This document shows, in pieces, positions 17,970-26,383 of a DNA stretch of 63,284 bases. The position numbers were made by a program, and so were the translations under genes. The first letter of the stretch is position 1, and each line of letters starts with the position of its first letter. Source of the stretch: Planctomycetota bacterium (GTDB lineage Bacteria; Planctomycetota; JACOTG01; JAJDCM01); the NCBI GenBank assembly GCA_029260825.1, contig JAJDCM010000343.1, positions 1-63,284 on the forward strand, in the 5' to 3' direction. The notes below the pieces were generated by a model that was not told the origin of the DNA, made no database searches, and saw only the letters and a program-made list of their open reading frames with translations.

Positions 17970-19382
17970 TTACTTTTGATCTTCCTCGTCAAGCTTCTTC
18001 AGAATGTCGAGGATGCGCTCTTTGACATGGGGAGCTGGATCGAGGGTGAGGGCTTTTTCGAAGCAACTGCGTGCCTGGTCTTTTTTTCCCACCCGATACG
18101 ACACGTTCGCAAGATGGGTAAGAGCATCGGGTGACCGGGGGAAAGCCTCGGCATTGATCTCAAGCAGTGTGTGGGCGGTTGCGTAGTCTCGGTTTTGGAT
18201 GAACCCAAAGGCGATGCGCGTAACTTCCTCTTCATCGAGTTCGGGGGGCGTGCCCGCTTTCACGAGTTCGTGATATTTCTTCACCGCCTCATCAACTTTC
18301 CCGCTTGCTGCCAATCCGATCACCGTCGCCCCCGCGGGAAATGGTGCCTTCTTCCAGGGCTCCAGGTCGAAGTGAGCGCTGGCGACGATCCAGACCACGA
18401 CTTTTCTCTTCTTCAACGAGTCAAGGCCCTGGGCGACGAGACGTGTGTGTGCAGTTGCCCCGCCATTCGAGAAGGAGAGATCCGTGATCGGGATCCCGGT
18501 AGCTCGAGCAATGTGGCTGGCCCAGCTAGAACTCTCATAGGCGAACGCATTGCTGTCACCGATGATGACGACCTCCGAGTCGTCGACATGTTTGTATTTC
18601 TTGCCATCCATTCTTACCGGCCAGGCAAACATCCGGACGCCTCGGTCGATCCTTTCCGTGGACCGCCTTTTCTTGTCGCTGAACCGGCTCGTATCACTCC
18701 CCTTCAGCTCATGGCGAGAAAGACGTTCTGCCACCAGGTCTCCGCAATGTTTGACCCCGATCCCGGAGATGTGATGGCCGACTTTCTCATAGACCGGGAT
18801 ATCGTCTTCCTCGGTGATCAATGAATGCAAGGTTGGAAGGACATCGATCACTTCCACATCGGCATTGAGGAGGTCTAGCATCTTGGCAACTCGAGCGGGA
18901 CAGATGGGGATCGATCCTCCTGGCGACGAATCAAAGACGCCGGGGTAAGCTTCGATCTTCGAAGGCACGGGGACGACGATGAGGTCGATGTTGAGGTCCT
19001 TCAGCATTCGATCAAAATCGATGATGACATCCACGGGATCAAAGAGGCCATCCTTCTCGTTGCTCTCGTGAAGCCACTTACCTTTCAATGCGGATGCGGT
19101 GATGTATTTGTTGAAGTCGTATTTCCCGACCTTGAAGATCTGGGCTTCTTGACTGCTCTTTGCAGCCATTGCGTCCTGGACTTCCTTGCGAAACGGCGAA
19201 AGTGCCTCCCTGATTCTGGAAGATCCTCCGGCGTCTGAAAGAATCGTCAGCAACTTTTCTTTTGTCTGTTGAATCGCGAGATGACGAGTTTCCTTCTCTC
19301 GAGAAAGTCCCTCATCTGCCTCAATGCGGGTGCTGGCGAGGGTGAAGAGCAGTAGGGTGAGGAGGATGATCCGGGTCATCAT
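17970..19382 (-). CDS. Secreted AlgX/AlgJ-like SGNH protein with C-terminal TPR
   Basis: 470 residues. A short signal peptide (MMTRIILLTLLLFTLASTRIEA) is followed by a helical region. An SGNH-hydrolase-like domain of the alginate O-acetylation type (AlgX/AlgJ/DltD relatives) covers about 100-345: LIVVPVPSKIEAYPG, a His pair in VGHHISGIG, and the GDSNAF motif that carries the probable nucleophile Ser. The last 100 residues form two TPR-like helix pairs (DALTHLANVSYRVGKKDQA). The family transfers or handles acetyl groups on exopolysaccharide in the periplasm, and its members usually sit beside a membrane O-acyltransferase (AlgI). No AlgI-like gene is in the window, so the acceptor is unknown. 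AAGGAAG precedes the ATG by 8-9 bases. Confidence 0.8.
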   Translation of the reverse strand: MMTRIILLTLLLFTLASTRIEADEGLSREKETRHLAIQQTKEKLLTILSDAGGSSRIREALSPFRKEVQDAMAAKSSQEAQIFKVGKYDFNKYITASALKGKWLHESNEKDGLFDPVDVIIDFDRMLKDLNIDLIVVPVPSKIEAYPGVFDSSPGGSIPICPARVAKMLDLLNADVEVIDVLPTLHSLITEEDDIPVYEKVGHHISGIGVKHCGDLVAERLSRHELKGSDTSRFSDKKRRSTERIDRGVRMFAWPVRMDGKKYKHVDDSEVVIIGDSNAFAYESSSWASHIARATGIPITDLSFSNGGATAHTRLVAQGLDSLKKRKVVVWIVASAHFDLEPWKKAPFPAGATVIGLAASGKVDEAVKKYHELVKAGTPPELDEEEVTRIAFGFIQNRDYATAHTLLEINAEAFPRSPDALTHLANVSYRVGKKDQARSCFEKALTLDPAPHVKERILDILKKLDEEDQK

Positions 19383-19547
19383 TCGTTCTTCCTTGCTTCT
19401 TGGCTTTGACTTCTCATGGTCCTTACGCCGGCATTGGAACCGACCTTTTGACTCGCAATACGCCGGGACCGTCGGTCGGTTCTGGCAAATCCCGATTTCT
19501 TTTGGCTTTCAAGGGGTCGTCGGCCTTGGTTTGAATAACCAGGGTGC

Positions 19548-21347
19548 TCAGTTCGGAACTTTTCTCATGTAGTTCTCATACCACGCTTGAAGGACCAGAA
19601 GCGCCCAGGTGCGCTTGCCCGCGCTCTTGTTGTTGCTCTGGAGATCATCTTTCAGGATCTCGTCGACGGTCTCTGTTCGGAAGATCCCCGATGACTCGAC
19701 ACCCGCCGGGCTGAGGTAGAGGTCTGTCAGGAAATCGACCTCGCCTTGATTCCAGTAGTAGGAAGGATACCCGGCCTTTTCTCGTTCCAAGATCTCCCGG
19801 GGAAGGTCCCTTCGAAATGCGTCCACGAGGAAGAACCGGTTTTCGTCTGTCTCGGAGTTGTATTTTCGATCGGGAGAAAGAGTTCGAGAGAACTTGAGGA
19901 GTTTCGGATCCTGGAAGGGGTGCCGGACTTCAACCTGGTTGAGAACCGAGGTGCGATCCTGAACGGCGATGGATTTTTCCGACCCCATGACACGCAGAAC
20001 GGTGAGGAGAAACCTGTCCAGAGGGCAGGTGGATTGAACGTCCTTGTTGTAGCGGGTCAAAGTGGTCAGGGCGATTTCCCAGGGGTCATCAACCGGTTCG
20101 ACGAGGAGTCTTTGCTGGAGGTCGATGGAAAAAGCGCGACCGTATCTGCGAATCATCCCATCCAACTCGGAATCTCCTGGCCGGAAACGCCTGGCCATTC
20201 TTTTCTTGATGCCGGGAGAGATTCCGTAAAAGAGATCTTCACCTCCGAGGCCGGAGAAGCATAGATCGCATCCGTGTCGCTTTGCTTCCCTGGAAAGAAA
20301 GTATTTGGAGTAGGTATTCGGAGTCAAGATGGGCTCGTCAAACTGGCGCCAGACTTGATCGAGAAGCTCTTTGGGGTCGTGGTTTTCTGCAAGAAGGATT
20401 TCATGATGACTGCTTCCAAAATGCCTGGCAGCCATCGAGGCGAAAGGGAGGTCTGCCGCCAGATTTATCCTGGGGTGGCGCTTTGCCAATCCCAGAGAGA
20501 ATGTGTGGATGTCCGGAACACCGAGAGTCGTCAGGGCAGCCAGAGCAATCGTCGAGTCGAGGCCTCCACTCAAAAAGACCCCGACCTTCTTTGCACTCCC
20601 GACATGTGCTTCGAATCGGGCGAGAATATTTTGCCGCGACGCGGCGGACTGGACGGGAAGATCATCGGGATCGGGATTGAGGTCAGGCATGCTCCAGTAA
20701 CGAGATGTTGTCGGAGCGAGGCCTTCCTCCTGAGTCAGGATGGTCCCCGGGAAGAGCTTCTGGCAGCTCTGAATGATCGAGTAGGGGGCCGGAATGTAAC
20801 CGAATGTGAGGAAGCAGGTCAGCCCTCGTTGATCCAATTCGCGTGGAACGCACGGATGAGCCAGGATTCCCTTGAGCTCGGAGGAAAAGGTCAGTAGACC
20901 TTGATTCGACTCATAAGACCAGTACAAGGGCTTGACGCCGAGCGGGTCCCGCACGATGGAGAGTGCGCGTTTCTTCTTTTCCCACACCGCAAAAACACAG
21001 GGACCGTCGAGATGCACGGCGGCCTCCCGTCCATGCTGATGCCAGCAAGCGGCGAGAGCGGCTGCGGATCGATCGGGGGGGATCGAGACGAGATCCATTG
21101 CATTGAAGATCGTTCCATCGAGTGAAACGACACATCGCTCGTCCTCGTGAAAGGCAGGGTTTTCCCCGTTGTTCTTTACAGCGGAGGGGCCAAATAGGCT
21201 GCCAAGTGCCAGGCCATGGTCCGGATCCAGATAGAGGCTTTTTCCGGAAGTTCCCCGGTGCGAGATCGCCTCCATCATCGGTTCCAGCATCTCGGCTTGT
21301 GCCAGGGATGGTTGGTGTGGGCTGTAGATACCGACTATTCCGCTCAT
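19548..21347 (-). CDS. Asparagine-synthetase-like protein lacking the glutaminase Cys
   Basis: 599 residues, similar in length to AsnB. The N-terminal half has the class-II glutamine amidotransferase fold, but the catalytic Cys that must follow Met1 is Ser: it reads MSGIVGIY instead of MCGI, the codon being AGC. Other active-site stretches are also altered (HRGTSGKS in place of HRGPDD, VVSLDGTIFN for the usual NGEIYN block). The C-terminal half keeps the ATP-pyrophosphatase signature SGGLDSTIALAAL and a later FSGLGGEDLFYG block typical of asparagine synthetases. It should bind ATP and activate a carboxylate, but cannot draw ammonia from glutamine in the usual way; free ammonia or another amine is likely. 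Many AsnB paralogues lie in exopolysaccharide or natural-product loci; no such partner is adjacent here. Confidence 0.85.
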   Translation of the reverse strand: MSGIVGIYSPHQPSLAQAEMLEPMMEAISHRGTSGKSLYLDPDHGLALGSLFGPSAVKNNGENPAFHEDERCVVSLDGTIFNAMDLVSIPPDRSAAALAACWHQHGREAAVHLDGPCVFAVWEKKKRALSIVRDPLGVKPLYWSYESNQGLLTFSSELKGILAHPCVPRELDQRGLTCFLTFGYIPAPYSIIQSCQKLFPGTILTQEEGLAPTTSRYWSMPDLNPDPDDLPVQSAASRQNILARFEAHVGSAKKVGVFLSGGLDSTIALAALTTLGVPDIHTFSLGLAKRHPRINLAADLPFASMAARHFGSSHHEILLAENHDPKELLDQVWRQFDEPILTPNTYSKYFLSREAKRHGCDLCFSGLGGEDLFYGISPGIKKRMARRFRPGDSELDGMIRRYGRAFSIDLQQRLLVEPVDDPWEIALTTLTRYNKDVQSTCPLDRFLLTVLRVMGSEKSIAVQDRTSVLNQVEVRHPFQDPKLLKFSRTLSPDRKYNSETDENRFFLVDAFRRDLPREILEREKAGYPSYYWNQGEVDFLTDLYLSPAGVESSGIFRTETVDEILKDDLQSNNKSAGKRTWALLVLQAWYENYMRKVPN

Positions 21348-21501
21348 GAAGGAATCTCCCCGATCGACAAAAAGTCATGGTGTCACCGCGGTACTTTAGC
21401 ATTCGTGAAGGCTTGCTTGGGATCGATGGCGTTGTCACCTCCGCTGATGTAAAATCCTGCGTTTGGAGATTCGTCCCAGGAGCAGGATCGGAGATGAACT
21501 A

Positions 21502-22251
21502 ATGGAGCCGGAAAAGATCTTCTTTGAGATTCACTCGAACTTGCCTCGTGAAGGCCCTGGGAATGCTGCCTCCTCGATCAAGGCACTGGAGGCATTGACC
21601 GACTTACCTCCTTCTCCTCGCATTCTTGATGTGGGGTGTGGGCCGGGAGAACAGACCCTGCTTCTTGCCGAAAAGACGGGAGGGAGGGTCGTGGCTGTGG
21701 ACACTCACGATCCGTTTCTGGAAGTGTTGAAGGAGAAGGCGGATCGAGTCGGGCTTGGGGATCAAATCCAGACGGAAAACCAGTCGATGTCTGAGCTTCG
21801 TTTTCCGGACGGGAGTTTCGATCTCATCTGGTCTGAAGGGGCAATCTACGTGATGGGCTTTGAAGAGGGCCTCAAGGCGTGGAAGCCTCTTCTTGCCCCA
21901 GGAGGCTACCTGGCGGTCACTCATATTTCCTGGTTTGACGAGAATCCCCCGGATGAGCCACGAAAGTTCTGGGAGGAAGCTTATCCGGCGATTCGGACGG
22001 TGGAGGAGAATCTGGCGATTCTGACTCGTTTGGGCTACACGGAGGTCGCCCATTTTCCCCTTCCCGAGGCGGCCTGGTGGGATGAGTACTACAATCCCAT
22101 GGAGCAAAGAATCACGGAGCTCCGGGAGAAGTATCGCAACGACTCGGGAGCGTTATCTGTTTTGAGCGGTGAGTACCGGGAGATCGAGCTTTTTCGCAAG
22201 TACTCGGATTGCTACGGATATGCCTTTTTCGTGATGCGAAAAGCGGACTGA
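21502..22251 (+). CDS. Class I SAM-dependent methyltransferase
   Basis: 249 residues from ATG 21502, with GGAG 8 bases upstream; an earlier in-frame start at 21463 adds 13 poorly supported residues. It is a Rossmann-type methyltransferase: motif I ILDVGCGPGEQTLLLA, motif II acid in VVAVDTHDPF, and motif IV FDLIWSEGAIYVMGF. The C-terminal part (EEAYPAIRTVEENLAIL and FRKYSDCYGYAFFVM) resembles small-molecule methyltransferases of the UbiE/ubiquinone-related group. The substrate cannot be deduced. It is divergent from the asparagine-synthetase-like gene, with about 150 bases between, and is followed by a secreted propeller gene. Confidence 0.85.
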   Translation: MEPEKIFFEIHSNLPREGPGNAASSIKALEALTDLPPSPRILDVGCGPGEQTLLLAEKTGGRVVAVDTHDPFLEVLKEKADRVGLGDQIQTENQSMSELRFPDGSFDLIWSEGAIYVMGFEEGLKAWKPLLAPGGYLAVTHISWFDENPPDEPRKFWEEAYPAIRTVEENLAILTRLGYTEVAHFPLPEAAWWDEYYNPMEQRITELREKYRNDSGALSVLSGEYREIELFRKYSDCYGYAFFVMRKAD

Positions 22252-22371
22252 GGATGAGGACCTGGCGATTGAATCGGGAGCGGTCAACCGCCATCTGGCG
22301 TGAGGGTTGATCTCAAGGTAAAATAAGAGGAAGTCCACCGTAATTTCGACGATCAAGGTTGAGGGAATCTC

Positions 22372-23745
22372 GTGAGTGACCTGTGTTTGAGACGAGGAGC
22401 TGATCGAAGTCTGCTCCTGGCCCTATTCGTTTTTCTTTCGATGTTCTGTTCGCCAATTCAGGCCGAGCTCCCCCCTTCGGCGACCGGCGACCTGTTCCTC
22501 TCTGACTTCTCTGGAGATGCCCTGGTTCATGTGAGAAGTGACGGAAGCATGGTTGAAACCGTGACCCATCCCGATCTCATCGAGCCACGAGGGATCACCA
22601 TCGGTCCGTCCGGCGATCTCTTCGTCTCCAGCCAGGCGAACGATTCCATCCTGGTGTTCGACGGCAATGCGGGCTATCTTCGCCAGTTTTCCCACGGAGA
22701 TTTGCTCGGGCCGACAGGCTCTGCATTGAGCCCTTCCGGGCGTCTCTATGTGTCTTCCTTTTCCAATGACAAGGTTGTTGTTTTCGAAACCGATGGCAAC
22801 TACGTCACGACCTTGAGTCATCCTGACCTGGACGGGCCGAACTGTGTCGCGTTTGCTGCTGACGGTACGTTCTTGATTGCCTGCGGAGAAAACGATCAGG
22901 TCGTTCGGTTCGATGGGGCCGACAATCACCTGTCAACCTTCACGGGGGGTGGTCTCGATAGCCCGATGAGTGTGGCTTTTGCGACCAACGGCCATTTCTT
23001 CGTGAGTGGGGGACTCTCGAATAATGTGGTGGAATTCGATGCGGCGACCCAGTTCGTCGCTTCCTATTCGGTGCCCGGCTTTAATTTTGTTCAGAGCATT
23101 GCCATCGATGACCGAGGCCGTCTCCATGTGAGTAACTTCTCCGACGGCAAGATCACCATTCTTGACGAAGCCGGGAACAAGTTGACCACCATGACTCTTC
23201 CTTCCGTGCAAAACGGACGGGGTCTCTCGTTCTACCCGGTTTCCCCGGCCGTTGCTTGTCGAAAGGGAACCGTCGACATGCAGAACGGTTTTCCCGCCTC
23301 CATCTTTCTTCTCAACGGTAGCGCAGGAGATCGGGAGCGCCGACTCTCCGTTTCTGCTTCGAGTCCCTTTTCTTTTGGTCTGCTCGATCCTCCCGGAAAT
23401 CCGACTCCGGGTAATCTTCTCTACGTAACGTACGCCATGATCGGTGAGAACCAGGACTTCGACCGGGCACCCTTTCCAAGAAACGCGGGGATGACCTGCT
23501 TCAAGACTCCGGTTACAGGTGGTAATGCAGTCACCGTATTCAACACCCTTGGGATGGAACCCCTGATCGGTACTCCCATGGTGGCGGGAACCCCAAGCGG
23601 GCCCGGGGCAATCTTTCAGGCGCCAAGGCTTGCCATGGGGCACGTGGGAAGAACAGTGACCGTATTTTCCATCGTTCCCGACCGACGAGCCCACCGAGGG
23701 CGAATCGGAATCACAAACGCGATCGTCTTCACCGTTACGCCCTGA
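22372..23745 (+). CDS. Secreted NHL-type beta-propeller with shared C-terminal module
   Basis: 457 residues, GTG start with GAGGGAA a few bases upstream. A signal peptide (LLLALFVFLSMFCSPIQAE) is followed by about six repeats of 40 residues, each with a pattern like GDLFVSS...DSILVFDG...HPDL. This is typical of NHL/SMP-30-like propellers (about 40-290). From residue 299 a beta-rich module begins (GTVDMQNG...IFLLNGSAG) that matches the ends of the esterase at 15308-16690 and the FG-GAP protein at 45903-47585. There is no lipobox and no membrane anchor. The propeller is probably a binding or scaffolding domain; no catalytic residues are recognisable. It is convergent with the PQQ/esterase gene 28 bases away. 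Confidence 0.82.
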   Translation: MSDLCLRRGADRSLLLALFVFLSMFCSPIQAELPPSATGDLFLSDFSGDALVHVRSDGSMVETVTHPDLIEPRGITIGPSGDLFVSSQANDSILVFDGNAGYLRQFSHGDLLGPTGSALSPSGRLYVSSFSNDKVVVFETDGNYVTTLSHPDLDGPNCVAFAADGTFLIACGENDQVVRFDGADNHLSTFTGGGLDSPMSVAFATNGHFFVSGGLSNNVVEFDAATQFVASYSVPGFNFVQSIAIDDRGRLHVSNFSDGKITILDEAGNKLTTMTLPSVQNGRGLSFYPVSPAVACRKGTVDMQNGFPASIFLLNGSAGDRERRLSVSASSPFSFGLLDPPGNPTPGNLLYVTYAMIGENQDFDRAPFPRNAGMTCFKTPVTGGNAVTVFNTLGMEPLIGTPMVAGTPSGPGAIFQAPRLAMGHVGRTVTVFSIVPDRRAHRGRIGITNAIVFTVTP

Positions 23746-23747
23746 AC

Positions 23748-23763
23748 TTTCAGAACCCTGAAA
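23748..23763. terminator. Weak bidirectional hairpin between convergent genes
   Basis: TTTCAG at 23748-23753 pairs with CTGAAA at 23758-23763 around an AACC loop, inside the 28-base gap between two convergent stop codons. There is no long T-run on either side, so efficiency is doubtful. Confidence 0.3.
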
Positions 23764-23773
23764 ATCCCGTTCT

Positions 23774-26221
23774 TCAGCCGTCCAGGGACGGGGGAAACAT
23801 TTCTTTGAGCATGGGTCCAAAGCTCGCTCGCCAGCTTGACCATCCCCAGCTTCCCGCTACTTCCGGTCTCTGGGCAGGAATTCCGGCTTCATCGAGAGCT
23901 TCTAGAAGGCGATTTGCATCCTTGGTGGTGGAGATTTCTGCTCCGTACCACATGTCAAAGCGCCGTTTTTCTACCCAGAACCAATGATCGGTTTTCTGGG
24001 ATGCTTGAATCTTCTCCAGCATCCGGCTCAGCATGAGGGGATTGAAGTAGGGAGATTGAATGGCAACCTTCCCGAAGGAACCGGGGATGTCAAATGGGGC
24101 CAGAGCCGCTACGGTAGCTCCATCAAGGGGACCATAAATGCCTCGATGGGAGAGCTCGGACCTTGTCCGGTAGTTCGTGTCTACAAAGGGCATGAGTTCG
24201 GTAGCGATCAACTGGAGAAGACCATTCAGTCCTTCCCCTCCGTATTCATCAAAGGTCGCGCTGAGAAACACTACGAGAGGAGGGTTGATGGCCTTGGCTT
24301 TGATGAGATGATCAAGGGCCCAGTCCATGTGACCGACGTCGAGAGCTTTGTCGCCGTGAGCTACGACGAGGAGTGGATAGCGGTGGTCACCCGATTCATC
24401 ATATCCGGGTGGAACATAGAGCCGGACCCGGCGCTCACCCTCCCGATGTTTGCTCCTGATTTGAAAGGAGTCGATTCTTCCCTTCTTTCCCGTGGCTTCT
24501 CGATCATACACCGGAACCTTGAAGCCCTTCATCCGGAGTTCGGATGCCGGAGGCCCAAACATGGAGAGAACTGAAAGTGGATTCATCGGGTCGGTGATCC
24601 TCTTTTCGCCGAAGTCGAGGATGAAGTTGTATTCCCAGACCGCTTCCGTGTCGAGGGTCAGACTTCGGGCAAAGAGATCGGTCTTCCCGATCCGGCGAAG
24701 AGGGAGTTCGGACTCCGGATCATGGAAGTTACCGGCTAATGCCACATCTTCGGCAGTTCCCTGGTAGACGAAATGAACCAGGTCATCGCCTTCTAGAATT
24801 GGAAAAGCCCGGGTCTTTTCGAGGAAGGAAGAAACGGCGGACCCGGGATCGGTGGATTCTTCAATCCGGGTCATCTCGTCGGCAAGGGAGCCAAGAAGGT
24901 AGGGTTCCTCCTTTTCTTTCTCTGCCTGCAACGTGGAATGCGCGGTCACCCGTGCGCAAGCGTAACTCTTGATCCCCCTCACGAAAATTCTTCCGTGCGC
25001 AAAAGTTGGCGGAGTGAATGTGTCCTCGCCAAGAAGGGAAGTTCGAGAGAGTTCTTCGTATCCATCTTTGGAAGCCTTGGCGATGACCAGGTCGCCTTTG
25101 GCGTTCATCAGCACCAGACGCCCATCAACGAGGATGGCCCCCCGAGCGCCGGCTTCCCTGGATCGCCAGGCCGGTTTTCCGGTTTCGAGGTCAAGGCAAA
25201 CCATGATCTTCCGATTGAAACCAAAGATATGGCCGTCATGGACCACTGGAATCGCATAGGACTGCTGGAGCAGGCGAGTCCGCCAGGCTTCCTCTAGGAG
25301 CAGGCCTCCCTCCTCGTTCTTCTTGACATCGAAGAGGACGACATCTTCAAACGAGTTCATGAGAATCCGGTGGTTTTCGATTTGTAGAGGCTGGGAAAAG
25401 GCCTCGAAAGCTCTGGATTTGTGCTCGTGTTGCCAGAGAATCTTGCCCGTATCCGGGTTGATTCCAAGGAGCAGGGTGTCGGTGAGAGCAACGATCTGCT
25501 TCTTTCCAGAGAAAGTCATGAGGGTCGGGGATTGATAGCTTACGGTATCGTCTCCCACGGACCACCTGGGTTCTCCCGTGCGACGATCGAAGGCAGCGAT
25601 GGAGTTCCCGTCTTTTCCTCCTGGCTGGATGACAACGAGGTCACCGACAATCAAGGGTGATGTTGCATAGCCGTAGTGAGGTGGTCTGGCGCTTTTCTCG
25701 GTGCCAAGATCTCGACTCCACAAACATTTTCCGTCGGCGAGGCTAACGGCAAAGAGGTGTCCACTTGCGCCGAATCCAAAGACAGTTCCCCTCGCAATAG
25801 CGGGGGTGCTTGTTGGTCCATCAGAGGAGCCGCTGTGCCCCTTGTAGGTGGGAGCAAACGGGTGGCGCCAGAGTTCTTTTCCGCTCGCAACATCGAAGGC
25901 GCCAATCACATCATGGGTTCCATCGGAGAAAAGAGTGACGCATCGATCGCCAGCCACGGAAAACCCGGAATAGCCGGAACCGAGAGGTTGGCTGAAGACC
26001 TTCTCGATTCCAAAGACGTCCTGGCCGAGAAGTTTTGATCCTTCAAAGGTTCCATCCCGATTTGTTCCTCGAAACCAGGGCCAGTCCGTCGAGGTAGCCT
26101 GGGTCGCTTCCTCCGCTGAGAGTGCGGAGCATACGGCGAGGATGACAACCATGAGCCCTGCCAGGAGGGCTCTTGGTCGAGGGGGCTTCATGATGGATAC
26201 AGAAAAGAGTTGGCTTTTCAT
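23774..26221 (-). CDS. Secreted PQQ-type propeller fused to an esterase-D-like domain without catalytic Ser
   Basis: 815 residues from ATG 26221 (AGGAG 11 bases upstream). A TTG three codons earlier is too close to that site; ATG 26191 would begin right at the signal peptide (LLAGLMVVILAVCSALSAEE). Residues about 40-430 are an eight-bladed PQQ/BamB-like propeller (WPWFRGTNRDGTFEG opening; repeats of the form DVASGKELWRHP, DRRTGEPRW, NPDTGKILWQHE, DLETGKPAWRS). Next comes a short early-set/CBM48-like beta domain (about 480-570, VALAGNFHDPE) and an esterase D / enterochelin-esterase-like alpha/beta domain (about 590-810, RYPLLVVAHGDKALD). The expected GxSxG nucleophile motif reads IYGPLDGAT, with no Ser at the elbow, so the hydrolase part is probably inactive. 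Planctomycetal PQQ-propeller proteins are exported; the role here is likely binding. Confidence 0.82.
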   Translation of the reverse strand: MKSQLFSVSIMKPPRPRALLAGLMVVILAVCSALSAEEATQATSTDWPWFRGTNRDGTFEGSKLLGQDVFGIEKVFSQPLGSGYSGFSVAGDRCVTLFSDGTHDVIGAFDVASGKELWRHPFAPTYKGHSGSSDGPTSTPAIARGTVFGFGASGHLFAVSLADGKCLWSRDLGTEKSARPPHYGYATSPLIVGDLVVIQPGGKDGNSIAAFDRRTGEPRWSVGDDTVSYQSPTLMTFSGKKQIVALTDTLLLGINPDTGKILWQHEHKSRAFEAFSQPLQIENHRILMNSFEDVVLFDVKKNEEGGLLLEEAWRTRLLQQSYAIPVVHDGHIFGFNRKIMVCLDLETGKPAWRSREAGARGAILVDGRLVLMNAKGDLVIAKASKDGYEELSRTSLLGEDTFTPPTFAHGRIFVRGIKSYACARVTAHSTLQAEKEKEEPYLLGSLADEMTRIEESTDPGSAVSSFLEKTRAFPILEGDDLVHFVYQGTAEDVALAGNFHDPESELPLRRIGKTDLFARSLTLDTEAVWEYNFILDFGEKRITDPMNPLSVLSMFGPPASELRMKGFKVPVYDREATGKKGRIDSFQIRSKHREGERRVRLYVPPGYDESGDHRYPLLVVAHGDKALDVGHMDWALDHLIKAKAINPPLVVFLSATFDEYGGEGLNGLLQLIATELMPFVDTNYRTRSELSHRGIYGPLDGATVAALAPFDIPGSFGKVAIQSPYFNPLMLSRMLEKIQASQKTDHWFWVEKRRFDMWYGAEISTTKDANRLLEALDEAGIPAQRPEVAGSWGWSSWRASFGPMLKEMFPPSLDG

Positions 26222-26253
26222 GGGGATCAAAGCTCCTGGGGATCAAAGCTCCT
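26222..26253 (-). repeat. Perfect 16-bp tandem duplication containing the ribosome-binding site
   Basis: GGGGATCAAAGCTCCT at 26222-26237 is repeated exactly at 26238-26253. On the minus strand each copy reads AGGAGCTTTGATCCCC, so the gene that starts at 26221 carries two identical Shine-Dalgarno sequences in a row; the nearer is 11 bases from the ATG. Confidence 0.9.
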
Positions 26254-26315
26254 GATTCGTTGAAGAAGACCCCATGTTACTTGCCAAGCGCTCAGGATGC
26301 ATGAGCTGGAGCGTC

Positions 26316-26353
26316 AAAAAAAAACGCAACCCGGCGAGAATGCCGGATTGCGT
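26316..26353 (-). terminator. Intrinsic terminator of the putative selenoprotein gene
   Basis: On the minus strand, ACGCAATCCGGC pairs with GCCGGGTTGCGT (12 positions, one T-G wobble) around a 6-base loop and runs directly into a nine-base U-tract (plus-strand A-run at 26316-26324). The hairpin begins 30 bases after the TAG at 26384-26386, which supports that TAG, not either UGA, as the true end of the gene. Confidence 0.9.
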
Positions 26354-26383
26354 CGCTTAAATCAGTTGAATGCTTGTGTCTCA

